Below are positions 1 to 12,973 of a DNA stretch of 64,000 nt, piece after piece; position 1 is the first letter of the stretch, and every line of letters begins with the position of its first letter. The notes beneath the pieces were generated by a model that did no database searches, was not told where the DNA came from, and was given only the letters and a program-made list of their open reading frames with translations. Source of the DNA: Polytrichum commune (lineage: Eukaryota; Streptophyta; Polytrichopsida; Polytrichales; Polytrichaceae); contig OX485804.1 of the NCBI GenBank assembly GCA_950295325.1, positions 4,028,001 to 4,092,000 on the forward strand. The letters run 5' to 3'. The position numbers and the translations under genes are program-made.

Positions 1-183
1 AGTTACGTAGTGCTATATTATTTAATGAGAATGTAATGTTTTACTAAGAAAAGTCATTTGGGCTCCATAATGTTTAAATAACCTATTGAAATTTTGTTAA
101 TAAATTGAACTCCTCGGTAAGACGTCTTTGCACTACGTAACTACAAAAATAACATGCACTAAGCTTGATTGGGATAATAACTA

Positions 184-675
184 CGGTTTGTTCTACACTA
201 AGATGGGTACTTTGATTTGTGAAAGTGAGAGCCCAAAAGAAAGTGTCCAAAGGCCGTCCCAAGACACCTCCAAAATCATGCAGTATGGTCACGGACCCTC
301 AAGTGTAGTGTGAAGTCATATGTGACCGGGCCCTCAACCAAATGTTGTTTGAATGAATTTCTATTCGTGTGGGTCCTTACACATGATAAAATAGAATAAA
401 CCAACGGTTATGAGCGTTCGGAGTGCCATGGTCCCCCGGTTTTGTGTTAGGCCTACCTCCAAGATGTGGTTTTTGAAAATAATCCAAGTGACCATGAAAC
501 ATGATCCATTCAATGCCATGTAGGAATCCACGTAGACTTTACATCCATCTTGCATTCACATACTCCGTTGGTCCCTCAAGCGTAGTGTGAAGTGAACTTG
601 GACTGGCTCCACCACCAATGAGAGTGCTTGAAGAGTATTGGTCACGGGCTCTCAGTCTCGTGTGTGAAGTGGCCC
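184..675 (+). repeat. Harbinger-like MITE, copy A
   Basis: Non-coding repeat of the same family as 4749-5793 and, reversed, 62400-62874. The shared part starts at about 229 with GAGAGCCCAAAAGAAAGTG and ends with GTGTGAAGTGGCCC. The left end has diverged (CGGTTTGTTCTACACTAAG) and is only placed approximately. The right end is followed by TCA rather than a clean TTA, so no target duplication can be shown here. It encodes no transposase. Short reading frames inside it are chance. Confidence 0.75.
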
Positions 676-2520
676 TCAATGTTGTTGAGCAATGCCTATT
701 TTTGACAAAGTTTTTGCAAGTTTTTGACATTTGATACACACGAACTTGTACAAAAATAAATTGCACTTCAATTGACACGCACAATTTAGATTTTGACATG
801 TAGTGTGACTTGTGAAGGAAAAAACCACGCGTCAATTGACACTTTGAAAATTGAAATGACATGTACTACTAGGCATGTGACCTTGAGGTGACATTTTAGA
901 AGAAAATGTAGATGTCAATTGACATTTATTTTCATTTTTGAAATGTCACGGGACACCTTGGATTTGAGGTTGAATGTCAAATGGAATTTGCCAAACATAC
1001 ACATTGTTGTCGAGTGCAACACTCAATTGGCTCAGCATCTTTTGTGGGTCCGGAGAATATTAGTTGGTTGTTATCTCAAGATTCTCATCTTATTCCGTTT
1101 GATTTGAACAAGTTATGTAGGCCAAATGGGGTTTGAAATAGAATGTCACTACTTTTGATGAATAATCTTATGTGAGCCTCCGTTGAATTCATAAATTGTT
1201 AAATGGTTTATATGTGTAAAGGGCAATAGAAATGGAAAATATAATCTCAACAATCATGTATGCACTTTAATAGTAACTCCATACTTCGATTTGCATCATG
1301 GGAGATGCTTTCAATTTACGTGCATAATTTGGATAACGTGTATATTCCTAATTGATGAATGAAATAACTATTAAGACATTGTTCAAAAATATTCATCCAC
1401 ACTACATTGTTCATGGTAAATATTGTGGGTCACATTATGTACAAGGAAAGCAACATTAAAAGCAACGAGGGTTTAAACACTATGGATGCACGATGTATTC
1501 CAATCCATGCTACATAATATTGGAGGCTTACGTTGTAAGTCGCAATATTGGATGGAAAACATTATGCATTTGAGAGACTTCCAACAAAGCAAGATCCAAA
1601 TCATATCCGTCCTATTTGGATGGTGTTGATCTAAAATCACATACTTAATTTTACCAAAAAAAAAATCGTATCAATAAATATAAGTTGTTCATAAGCATTA
1701 TTGTTGAATGTTGTTGTTTAAAAGTAGTGTTTACATTAAATTTGGGTATGTGAAGGGATTGATGCAAAAACAAAACCCCCTTTGTAAGGTTCCACATCAT
1801 TTTGATGTGTGATAAATAAGCAAACCTATGTGGGTTTTTTACAATTCTCATTATCAAAATTCTTGGCTTTCTTCGAGTAGCTTCATACCGAGCAACTAAG
1901 GAACTATCTAAGTGCATCAAAGGGTGAGTCACATTATAAGTATACTGCCCTCAATATTTACCATAAACAATGTAATAGGGACAAAGTTATGGATCACACT
2001 TGCCAATGAAACTGAATGAACGCTCTAACGTAGGCTAAAGCCAATAAACACTTGAGTTGTTTATGGATCATGCGAGTGTTTGCAGTAAATGAACTAATTT
2101 AATAATGGGAACAAATCAATCCTAATAAGTTACTTATATTTATTCGGATTTTTTTGTTTATATTTGACCTCAATACAATTATCAGACTATGGTCCTTGTA
2201 ATAAATATCAATACAACATTTGAGCATCATGGGTTATTGTCATCCAAAAGACATGTGACCAACTCATACACAACATTCTTCAACTCGACTTCTTGTTTGC
2301 TTTCTATAACATGATGAAGGACTCGTCAAGGCTGAGATTCATGCTAAGATTGAGAGAATATATGTATCCCACAACGTAGATTCCAACATCAATCGACCTT
2401 GTCCCCAGTACCCACTAAACAAGATTGAGTTGCTAAAGAATATTATGTGACATTTTAGCTAAAACATTGAAAATAAAAGGCAACAATCTTGATTTATGTG
2501 ATAAATTGCAAGTTAGTGAA
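676..2520. other. intergenic, no gene seen
   Basis: AT-rich sequence with no reading frame resembling a known protein, no tRNA or rRNA, and no clear repeat ends. Frames of 60-90 codons occur on both strands but lack domain-like composition or splice-consistent extension. Confidence 0.5.
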
Positions 2521-2542
2521 GTATATATATATATATATATAT
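2521..2542. repeat. (TA)n microsatellite
   Basis: An uninterrupted run of alternating T and A after a single G. Likely length-variable. Confidence 0.95.
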
Positions 2543-4114
2543 CCAATGCTCCGTTGAGAAGTTCTTCATTGTGGCACGGAGACTTATGGCCGTTCTTTAC
2601 TAGGTTCAAGTAGAGCACGGGAAAGCGGTTGGGACCAAATATCAATGTGCACACATCAATTTCAAGAAACCATTACCGAGGCTGTTAAGCACCACCAAGT
2701 ATATATTTAATGGGTACAAGCATTAATGCTGTTGAGCAACTATCTCTGTGTATACAGTTCTTCAATGTTTATGTTTATTATAGCATATCATAATGTTGTG
2801 TGTTAATGTATGCTCTTTGATATCGACTATCTTCAAGCTTATGTGAAATTAGACGATGAAACAATCGGAGTCACATTGAGGATCGGTAGTAACAACAATG
2901 AGAATGGTCGCAACTTGTATTGTGTGATATTAATTTAAAAGCTCGAAAGAGAATGGAAAACCATTAAGCGGTTGATCACACCGGTCACTTATGGCACCAT
3001 CCGTCAACATCTTCGACTGTAATAATGTGAAAAGTGGTGTGATCGGGGGCTCATTTTGTTTTGTCAAGTATTACTAGTATGCTCAACTTTACCAACGTAT
3101 GCTATCAAATTGCAAATAAGCACCAAATTAATTCAACAAAATTGACAATTTGCAATTTGAGATAGAGTAGTAATTTGTTTCGTTCATCGAAAAACTACAT
3201 GGATAGGATAACATAGGACCTTACTAGGCTACAGTGGTTAATTTGTAGATAAATTCAAAACAATAAGTTGTCAAACCCTCGCACCAAAGTGTGCATAGTT
3301 GTTGGAAAATGTACCATGTATGTTTGGTCCTCGGGGACCAATTCCAAAGTAAGCTACCTAGTTCAAGCAACACCGCACCGACTAACAAGCAATTTAGTAC
3401 AATAACTTAAGGCATGAAATATGATCATGCAAATGCATTTGCTTGAATGGGCTCACGGACTACCATCCCATGCCGATAAAACAATAGGGTCGGAAATAAG
3501 GTAGATGGGTCTTAAATGGTTACTTTTTCCAACTAGCCCACTTCACCTAGGACATGAAACACAAGATTATGTCCCCTCCCCACCTGACATTAGCTAAGCC
3601 TAAAAGTTGGTTCTAAAAACACAGCCTTCACACCATCGATATTATCTCGTGCCGAGCCTACTTGGCAAATGATGTGGCATGGCTTAAAAGTGGAGGTTTT
3701 AAGCCTCGAGGACCGACCCTCCCATCGGTACCTGGACATGAGGCAAGAATGTAGGACCTTTACAAGTGTCGCCTCCCGCCTTTGTGATTGGTTGCTTTTA
3801 GTCTTAGCTATGAGGGCACGAGGAGCTTCATTAACAAAAATTGATGATAGGATAGATGAGTAGTAAGGCATTTGGGGATGGGACAAAAACTATCCAACAT
3901 TCATTGCTTGGTAGATAAAACAATGAACATGTATGAAAGCTACTTAACTAAAACCTACTTGAAAATCTCCGGAGCAAGTTCTTGTAGGTGCATCGGGATA
4001 GCCGGATGCCTCCGCTATAACCGAGGGAGCTTTACCCATGTTTTAGGAAAAACTTTGGTTACTTGGTAAAGTCAGGTGGGGAGGGGGCATTAGTACAAGA
4101 TGCATGATTAGTAC
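2543..4114. other. intergenic, no gene seen
   Basis: No recognisable gene. The part from about 3430 to 4080 is somewhat richer in G and C and has short frames on both strands, but none shows a conserved domain. It may be part of an old retroelement because it runs directly into the dispersed repeat at 4115; this is a guess. Confidence 0.4.
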
Positions 4115-4400
4115 AAGATGGTTAGCAAATCCAATGTGGGGTTGTAGCCACTTTCTTCATTGTAATTTTCGGAGCTCATATGAATATCTTATTCATTATC
4201 AAAGTGAAGATTATCGTGCTCATTGAGTGGTCATATAGGTCCACCCAAATATGATGACTATTGGATTTAGAATGACTATCACATCTTAAGCATGTAGTCC
4301 AGTTTCTTTTAGACACATACCTTCTTGGAGCCACGTCTAACCACATAATCGGTTCAAATATAGGTGTCCGATAAGATAAGTAACCAAATTAGGCACGTCA
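4115..4400 (+). repeat. dispersed repeat family R, copy 1
   Basis: Shares a long block with 43745-44000, 48120-48290 and 59740-60010, and a shorter part with 13920-14020. Shared landmarks in order are GGAGCTCATATGAATATCTT, a TATCAAAGT tract, GTGCTCATTGAGTGGTCA, CACATAGGTCC-like, CATGTAGTCC, CTTGGAGCCAC and AACCACATA. No coding capacity is seen and no terminal inverted repeats were found. It could be an LTR or untranslated fragment of a larger retroelement; its class is unknown. Confidence 0.75.
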
Positions 4401-4748
4401 CCTTAGACAAAATGAACTTGAATGTGTGGTGAGTCGGCTCACATCCTTTTGGAATCTCACACAATAAAATATATTTCGATGACATCATAGTAGTTACCAA
4501 CTTCTTCACATGGGTGGCACCCGTGAAAGAGCCCATTCGGTATCATTTGTGGGAGGCATTGATGGCCAAAGACTTTTGACCCTTAAAGCCTCCTCACAAC
4601 TTCCCGCGTGCCATGTCACCAAGCCAGCTGTAGCACAAATCGCCACGTCATCGTGGGTCTCATGGGGAAGGGGCGATCTGGCACAGGTATAAAGTACATG
4701 TAAGTTCCAAGTTGAAATTCTACTTACTTTGGGGAGGGGGTAATATAA

Positions 4749-5793
4749 GGGCCGCTTCACACACAAGCCAAGAGCTGTGACCATGGAATTGTGAGAGCCC
4801 GAAAGAAAGTGTTCAAAGGCCGTCTCAACTCACCTCCAAAATCATGTAGTGTGAAGTCATATGTGACCATGCCCTCAACTAAATGTTATTTCAATGAATT
4901 TCTATTCATGCGGGTCCTCACACATGATAGAACAGAATAAATCAATGATTGTGAACTTTCGGAGTGCCATGGTCTCCCGGTTTTGTGTTAGGCCTACCTC
5001 CAAGAGGTGGTTTGTTGAAAATAGTCCAAGTGACCATGAAACATGATTCATTCATTGCCATGTAGGAATCCATGTAGACTTTACATCCATCTTGCATTCA
5101 CATACTCCATTGGTCCCTCAAGTGTAGTGTGAAGCGAAGTTGGACCGGCTCCACCTTTTCCACCAATGAGAGTGCTTGAAGTGTAATGGTCACATGCTCT
5201 TGGGGGTGCTTCACACTATGGCTGAAGGTCGGGAGGCCGTTGATTTTCACCAATCATATTGCAAGAAACAAAGAGTTCGGCCGCTCGACCCTTCACACTA
5301 AGGCCAAAGTCCAAAGGTTGTCGCAGGTTTAAATGATTACTTTTTGAAGAAGGTGATGGACTCTCGAAGGAAGGTTGGGTCGGACGGGAATGGAAACCCA
5401 ACCTATGGTTGAGAGGCCGTCGGTTTTTTTTCATAAAAAAAGCGATCATTGACAAGATCTTGGCCGTTAGATTGGAGGGGTTGTTTTGGGTCATTAATAA
5501 AGTGGGACGCTCCTTTGGGTTTGGACTTTGGACTTGGCCTTTGGAGGTTTCACACTATGGCCGTCCAAGTTGAGAGGCCGTGGGAGTTCATGGTCAAAGG
5601 GTTGGACTTTAGGCTTGGCCTTTGGAGGCTTCACACTATATATGCCCAACGGAAGGCTCCAATTACTATATTTTATTGGCTATTTTCAACCCATTTCTTT
5701 GGACTCTCAACAAAGTTTGGCCACTCAATCCCACGGCCTCTCGACTTCGACGGCCATAATGTGAATCGGCCCTCAGTCTCATGTGTGAAGTGG
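4749..5793 (+). repeat. Harbinger-like MITE, copy B, interrupted
   Basis: Starts GGGCCGCTTCACACAC after a TAA trinucleotide and follows copies A and C for about 450 bp to about 5201. There a different element (5202-5772) interrupts it. The right end resumes at 5773 with TCAGTCTCATGTGTGAAGTGG, the expected continuation seen in copy A. The last CCC of the terminus is missing (AGTACTT follows instead). No coding capacity. Confidence 0.8.
5202..5772. repeat. MITE nested inside MITE copy B
   Basis: Imperfect terminal inverted repeats: left GGGGTGCTTCACACTATGGC and, read in reverse complement from the right end, GGGCCGATTCACATTATGGC. Both run into a block containing GAGGCCGT. Inside, a segment of about 38 bp (TTGGACTTTGGACTTGGCC-like, ending TTCACACTAT) is repeated directly at about 5518 and 5601. 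The termini resemble those of the host element, so both are probably Harbinger-type families of different subfamily. The target duplication is not clean. Confidence 0.7.
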
Positions 5794-8344
5794 AGTACTT
5801 GATATCAAAGTTATTTGATATGATAAGCTACATACAAACTATTAGTGTTTATGTCTACAAAGAAGGTTGAGATGAGCTGAGTGCTTCCTTGCCTTTTATT
5901 GTCATTGCACCTTGGACGCAAGTCACTTTATATGGCGTTAAGGGTGGTTTAAGGGAAAGGTTAAGGCATTCATAGTTGACTAAGTCCATTTGACCGCTCA
6001 CTGGGGTCATGTAGAGTAGAGGCATCCATAAGCGATCACTTAAGAGATTTTGTGCCATGTCTGGAGAAGTTTATGGTGGTGCAAAAAAATTCCATGTAGG
6101 AAGATAGAAATTAGGAGGATTGTAATTTTTTTGGTAATTTTATTCTTTAAATTGAAATTATTGTGGATATTTGAAGCTAAAAGTTGGCCTAAACATATTA
6201 CCAATGTCTAGAGTCTCACCATAACCACTCATTTAAGCCGCTCATTCCTCCTCACTTTAGCACTTGAAACCATGACATGTGTCATGGCACTATTGGTTCT
6301 TGCCTAATCGATATTGAGTGATTGAAGTTACGGTACCCTATAAATTGCCAATCGGATCCTAATCGGGAATAGACACCTCTACTATAATACCGACATAGAT
6401 GAAATCTAGGTTTTTTTGGGGAACAAAGTTAAAGTTCATGTTTTGGGGCTTGTGATTGAAAACCCCATAAGAGTTTTGACGATTGTCATAGTCAAGGGGT
6501 AGCATTGAGATGAGTGGTTATGGGTTAACCTATCGATCGACTGGGCGTAACCCTAAAATTTACGCTTCTAGATCTATAGCAATTTCCATACTCATGATTT
6601 TCATTAAAAATAAATTGTTTTCTCCTTATATATATTTTTATCTTTGCAAAAAAAACGTTTCCTTGCTATTACTCCTCCTAAACATATGCTAACTCTCTTT
6701 ATTTATCAATTATAGACACCTCAACTATAGATGGGTCTTAAGTGACTCATTTTCTTAATTGGACCCCTATATTTGATTAATACGTGGTTCAATGAGGATC
6801 AAAGAGCAAACATCATAAAGACACATGCTTTAAAAAGTCTAGACTACGTCTTCAAATATTAATAACTACTCTATACTCAATAGTGAACACAATTTGGAGT
6901 ACACATGTATCCAATTAAGAAATCAACAAACTTGCACTTCCAATAATCATAGTGATATTAGGGGAGGTCCAACTTTCAATCCATTTCTTGCATATGTTTT
7001 ATTGTCTATTTGCTAATGCAACACAAGTTTTGTTATGTATATCTAATTGGTACAAATTGGAGAACATGAAAAACAAACCAAATAACACCCACATACCATA
7101 CACTAAGGTAGTTGAGCCTAAGAGCAACACTTACATGAGCTTTATCTATTTCAAGCATGTTAAATAGCTTGGAAAATTTCAATTTCTTTCATCGAACTGC
7201 AAAATTGAAGAATCTACATATTTTTTTCAAAAAATAATAAATTCATATGCAACTTATAGAAATTTGCAAAATCGTTATAAGAAATGAGCCTTTTACTATC
7301 CACTAGGGCATCCATTGATGTTGGGTTGCTAGGTGAGAATCACCACGAAAATAAACCTTATTGTGGGTTGGAAGTTTCAATCAAATGAAAGTGTTCCCCC
7401 CCCCCCCCCTTTTTGTGGATCAATTCTTGCACCGCCTCATTGAGTGGATAGATCCTCGATTAACCATTGTGATTGCCCAAAGTTGGTGCTCTTTTCAAAA
7501 TTCCATGGCATCCTTCTTACACCGCCACAATGAATGGCCAAAGTAGTGTCATTTTGTACTTTTAGCAGCCACTCACTTGATGGCACCATTGCACTCACTT
7601 GTTGACGGTGTAAGGATGGAAAAATAGGTGTCACCAAAGGAAGGTGTTACTTCAAGGCATTATACCTAAGGGTCCAAGACAAAAGAAACACCAAAATCGA
7701 GCCATCCTAATGGTAAGCTTAGAGAATAATTTTGGACCCGAGAAGTTTTCACTAGGATTGGTCCAAGATTTTAGAGGATGTAATTGGATCTACTATGGCA
7801 TCATTTTCATGCCAAAATTTGGCAGTCTCACCTCAAGAAATACTCCTTTTAGTTCGAAAAACCAATCTTCATGAGTTAAAAGACAAGGGGCATTAAGGGG
7901 TGTTGTGGACCTCAAAACATTGTCTCTATACCCTATTGTGAACCAACCTAAGCTATAAGGTATGTAGCCATACCATGGGCATTTCCAAGTCCAAAAATAT
8001 ATCTTAGCCTCCAAATCACAAAGATTGTTGTTTCAGTTTCTAGAAATAAAGTGAGATGCAAAAGTTAATAGTGTGTGTGTATATATATATATATATGTAT
8101 TCTCTTTGTATACAAATGATTACATAGGCTTGTCCCACTGTGTTCATTTATAAACCTAGAATAGTGTTTATATATTTGAGCACATAGTCCAACCTCTTCT
8201 TTTTTTTTTCTTTTTTTTTAAGACATAGTCCAACCTCATCATAATGTGTTTTTTCTCATGTATGTCCTTAACAACACCTCTCGTTATTTCTTACTTAGAA
8301 CTTTGTATGTATGCATCTTTTTGGTCCACCTAAAAACTACACAC
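5794..8344. other. intergenic, no gene seen
   Basis: AT-rich, no recognisable coding sequence. Contains a C homopolymer near 7396-7409, a (TG)n(TA)n microsatellite at 8070-8096, and a short GCACATAGTCCAACCTCTTC segment near 8178 that echoes part of repeat family R. Confidence 0.45.
8070..8096. repeat. (TG)n(TA)n microsatellite
   Basis: Alternating TG units pass directly into alternating TA units. Confidence 0.9.
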
Positions 8345-8585
8345 AAAGGTAGAGGGTGCTAAAACCAACACCCCACCCAAAAGCAACGCCTATATACACC
8401 TCCCAGTCACCAACATTCTACTACCTTGAACCGTTCCCCATGGAAAAGGAGTGCCTAGGCCCACGGAGTGATGGGTTTAGGTGCCATTAGTGGCACCGCC
8501 ACATACCAACCTCCACTACCTTCATATGGGGTAAGTAACAAGCTCCACTCAATTTCGGGTTGGCTCAAAGTGGGTTTAGGGTGGT
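8345..8585 (+). repeat. dispersed repeat S, copy 1
   Basis: Same-orientation counterpart of 31394-31650. Both begin AGGTAGAGGGTGCTAAAACC and share AACGCCTATA-like, CACGGAGTGATGG-like, TTTAGGTGCCATTAGTGG and CAAGGTGGGTTTAGGGTGG-like segments in the same order. No domain is visible in any frame. The two copies are about 23 kb apart, so this is an interspersed rather than a tandem repeat. Confidence 0.75.
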
Positions 8586-9049
8586 GCGGCTGTGAGATAG
8601 ATTAGCTCTCGTATAGGTTAGCTACCTCATATGTTAACTAGTTCTCTTAACCCTAAAGCGCTCATGCAACTTGAAATGGTCATCACCTAATATTTTGATG
8701 GGGTTTGCGACTCACTAGGTTGCAATCTATGTGGATGGAAGGTATCTACTTGTATAGGGTGGTGCCCACTACCATGTGGGTCAAAATAACATTTAAAAAC
8801 CTCATACTCCAAGCATGTAGGGTTTTTGTTAGGTTGGCATTAGCTTGTTTTGGGAGGTGGTCCCATGAGCTGCCCATATGTGGAAGCCAAATTTAGAAGC
8901 ATATCTTTCACATATGATGCCCAATTTGGATGGGGTTTTGTCCCCTTTAGGACAAGGTGATGGTTGTGCACAACTTGACCATATGGATATGGAACCAAAT
9001 TAGTGCATATGTTGCTTGCTCCATGAAAAAAGGGAAATCTCCCAAAAAT

Positions 9050-10045
9050 GGCTTCATGTGACCCTCCAAGGCTTCAACTTTGAGCGTAATGGACTTCATC
9101 TAAATTTGCTCAAGAAATTCCAAAATTTTGGGAGCAACTCATTTCTCATCCACATAACATTGATGGGAACTTGAAGGAAAGAAGCAATAGTCGGCGTCAC
9201 TTGTTGGGAACTCTCACCTATTCAAGGCTTTAGTGCTTCCTACTTTCATGTATGGCACCGAAATTTGGGGAGGTGACTTGAAAACTCTCATTGGAAAGTC
9301 TATAGGAAAGGGAATGAAGATGCATATGATGTCTCATGTCAAAGTGTGTTCTTCAACTACCTATTTATCTTATTGGTTAAATTCAGAGAACTTCCCATAG
9401 AATTATACGCTCTCAAGCTTAGTATGGGCTTTCAACGATGACTCGCCCACCTATCCCCTTTGGGCTAGTCAATAAAGCAACCTCACTATCCCAACACCTG
9501 GCTAAACAAGGATCTAACACTTGGTATGAATTGACAACCATATGGAAGACATCATGGGGTTTATCTCAATGGGAAACCCATGACAACCCAACCACATAAA
9601 AAAACAACATATGTTGATGTCAAGGAGGTTTTTCTTGCTAAAGATTGGAACTCTTTCCATCTCTCTAGGATGAGATCAAATTTCCTCCACCTCAACGATT
9701 TTATGAATGTGAATTGTACTTGAAGCAATCATGACTCCACCACAACGAAGATCATTGTTGCCTACCGCACCTTGAACCATAGACTTGCCATTGGAATTGG
9801 ACGATAAATGAGTATCCATGTCTCCATAGATACTAGACTATGACAATTTTGCTTCTATAATGCAGTTAAAAATGAGGCACATTTTGTGTCGGAATGCCCC
9901 CTCTACAACCCCATTAGAGAGAAGTTTCCATCATTATTCGAGCATGTGGTTCTAGGGAGTCTCAAGTCTCTCTTTCAATTAAATCAACAACTTAACATTA
10001 GCCTCTATCTCATGGAGGCTACCGCACTCTGCCACTCTAGATGAT
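9050..10045 (+). pseudogene. LINE-type retrotransposon 3' end, decayed
   Basis: Reading across frames gives the C-terminal part of a non-LTR reverse transcriptase polyprotein: a LPTFMYGTEIWGGDLK-like segment near 9238-9285, then the C-terminal zinc-finger-like motif near 9841-9915 (QFC, then NEAHF, then ECPLYNPIR). Several stops and frameshifts interrupt it. The codon expected to give the first cysteine of the finger is TGA at 9841-9843. A short run like SLKSLFQLNQQ follows before the coding similarity ends near 10045. The endonuclease and the catalytic reverse transcriptase core are absent, as usual for a 5'-truncated LINE. No poly(A) tail or target duplication was found. Family assignment rests on the motif pattern from memory. 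Confidence 0.7.
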
Positions 10046-11099
10046 TAATTGGTTTGAAATCATCATGATGTACTTTTAGTCCCATTAGCCTTTTGGGGTT
10101 CCCGGACTTTAAAATCAATTTCATTTCATAACATATTATGAGAAGATTCCCAACTTTCTCAAATTTATGGCATGATCAAAATGGTTATGACACGAACAAT
10201 TTAGAAGTTTTCTCTAGTTGCCCCCCCCCAAGATGAAGACCATGTTCATAAGTCAATATGACCTAGAAAATGTGGATCGATTGACTTTATTTTTCATAGA
10301 AAGAACATATGGTAGTCTAGTTCACATCCGCATGATTGGATTCCAACAAAACAAACTTTATTTTGCTACATAACAAAAAAAAATCAACATTGATGCTGGA
10401 AATGCTTGAAAATGGAATGTGAAGGCTTTGAACGTTGAGGGATTAACTGGGCATCGCAAACACCATATAAACTTAATTTGGGTGGTTACTTCCTCTAATC
10501 GGAGCCTTAACCAGGATGTGCGGTTGGACCCTTACATGCCAAATAATTGGTGTGTTCGGAGAGCTCACTACTTGGAGTAGTGTTATCTCAGTTTATTGAA
10601 TATATAATGGGCAAGTTACAGGCTTTATCACCTAACCCCGTGAGACCCGGTTTTGATGCTTTCTTGTTTGGAGGTTTCTATGTGGTTTCTTTTTACAATT
10701 CACTTTGTTTCACTTTGTACATATATACGTATATTGGATGTTCATTGTGAATGCATTGGTCATCAAATATTACATGAATGTTTATGTAAGAGATATATAC
10801 CGATTTTGCTAATTTCACCTGTTTAAGGCATGTGAATCATTTATAAGATTATGAGTTAGAATTAGTTTAAGCGAAAATAGTGCAAGAGAAAGTGGAATTC
10901 TATTTTACAACAAACAACATTGTGGTGGTGGTGATCGTTCCCCCACCGTTTTAGAATATTTTTGTGTCCCTTTGTAATGAAATTATCAACCCATAAGTTA
11001 AACTGGATCACTCCAAGGGTTGGTTTAGACTACAACAAAGAAGTGCATTGGCTAGTGAAGACTTTTGGGGAAATGAAGCAATATGATTGGCTACGAAAT
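10046..11099. other. intergenic, no gene seen
   Basis: AT-rich, with short frames only. No recognised domain, RNA gene or bounded repeat. Confidence 0.4.
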
Positions 11100-11720
11100 G
11101 GGTTATTCACCACCTGGGGTTTACACTACGGCCAAGACTTGTTTAGTGGAAAACTTCAAGCATGGATGAAAAAATGACATGGATTCCAACATGACAACAA
11201 TTTTTGCTATGGGAGTTTTTCGGAGGTCAGGAATCTTGGGCAATCTCAAACCCTCGGGCAAGAAAACTTGGCCTTTGGACAACTCCAACTTGAGACATTC
11301 TTTTCATAAAATATTCCATCTTATCCACCATATCAGCCGTTGCTCAAATAACCTTGTTTTAGATTGAAATTCTTGACCAATTGGTGCATTTTTTCACCGT
11401 AAGTTTAGGGCTGCTTTACACTACGGTGGAGAAGTCCTCCGGTCAAGAATTCTAGGGGAATTCTAAAATTTGATTGGCCGATAGTGACACTCTTGTCCGG
11501 TGGTGGTTTACATTACGGCCAAGAGTCCTTTGGTGGAGAACTTTGTACATGGATGAAATAATGACATGGTTGGCAACGTGGCCACACTTTTTTCAAGGGG
11601 AGTTCTCTGGAGGTTAAGTTTCTTGGGCAACCTCAAAGCCTCGGACAACAAACTTGGCCTCCAAAGAACTCCAACTTCAATAAAATATTTCTTCCTTCAA
11701 GAAATCTCTCGGGGGGTGCA
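11100..11720 (+). repeat. cluster of related MITE fragments
   Basis: Three partial copies of one sequence lie in the same orientation. They begin near 11114 (GGGGTTTACACTACGGCCAA), 11408 (GGGCTGCTTTACACTACGGT) and 11504 (GGTGGTTTACATTACGGCCA). The first and third share over 200 bp, including CATGGATGAAA, AATGACATGG, GGAGTT, TCTTGGGCAA and CTTGGCC landmarks in order. Their starts resemble the ends of the other Harbinger-like MITEs in this window (G-rich, then TTACACTA). No transposase is present. Exact ends could not be fixed. Confidence 0.65.
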
Positions 11721-12731
11721 CTCCATTATCAAGTTGAACACCGCATGCAATAAATAAAATCTACTTTCTACATAAAGCATCACCAAAATGGGTCAAAATT
11801 TTATCAATTGTTTTTCACGAGTAGACATACACGGTATCTATTACATAGTAAAAAATAATAACCAAAATTGATGATTTTTTTTGATAAATTTTATAAAACA
11901 TACCGTTTCTAACTAGAATGATGCAAAATTGAACTAAAACAATTACTACAAAAATTAAGATGCTCACAAATTTTTATTTAAATTTTTTTATCAATGGTTC
12001 TGCATATGTAGAAAAAATATCATAATTTTCAAAATTATATATGGCATATAATATAGGGTAGCAAACTTTTATCGCACGTGGTTATGAAACGTAAGGGGGT
12101 GTGATCGCCCCGAGATAAATCTTTGCACTATTGTTCTCCCTCTTTGGTATGACGTTTTTGGGAAATACAAAAAGTCGTATTATCGAGGTGTCGTCTTCTC
12201 ATTACTATGACAAATGACACAAAGTTGTTATACTATTGAGGGAATACGAAAACATAAGTAATATGAGCTTAAAAATATATACAACAAGTTTAAGCAATAT
12301 AGATGGTATGAAATAATAACTTATAACTCCAAACGATTACAAATATTCTCACGAACTCTTAAAATAAGAGTCCAAAGATCTTTGGTGTTGCCTACCCAAG
12401 TTAGCAACTGTCATCTTCTCTAAATTCCCATCTAACTTTTGGGAACTAATAATTTCATTAACACCAAAATATAAAGAGTTATATAAAAATGTGTCATAAT
12501 ATTGAGGCTGTCGTATAAACAAGTGTGAACTATACCAACATGTTATTTCTTTAAAAATCAATAAGAAGATAATGTTACCTACTTATTTACCTTAATTTGG
12601 ATGTATTATAGAGGTGGAACATTTTCAAATAAATTATTGTCATGAAAGAAGTTCTAAAACATTGCCATATACATTTTTTTTTATCAATATACATTTTTTA
12701 AATATCAATACAAAGGTCATTTAGGGGGTAA

Positions 12732-12973
12732 GGTTTCTACTATGACCAGCTTTGACCGTGTTGTGAAGTAGTCCGGTGGACTTCTCTTGGTGAAGTTGTC
12801 CAATACACTTCTCCTCTAGATGGTTACACTACAGCCGGTCACGACTTCTTAAGGCATTATTTTATTGTCTTTTCATCTTCTCCAGCATACCATCCCTCAC
12901 CTCAAACAACCGTGTCTTGGACGAAAGTTCTTGACTGAATGGTGCACTTCTCCACCGTAGTGTAAAGCATCCC
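12732..12973. repeat. short Harbinger-like MITE
   Basis: The right end read in reverse complement is GGGATGCTTTACACTACGGT, nearly identical to the start of the copy at 11408. The left end is a weaker match (GGTTTCTACTATGACC). Flanking trinucleotides are TAA on the left and TTA on the right, close to but not an exact target duplication. Internal TTACACTACAGCC at about 12826 suggests a composite of two copies. Confidence 0.55.
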
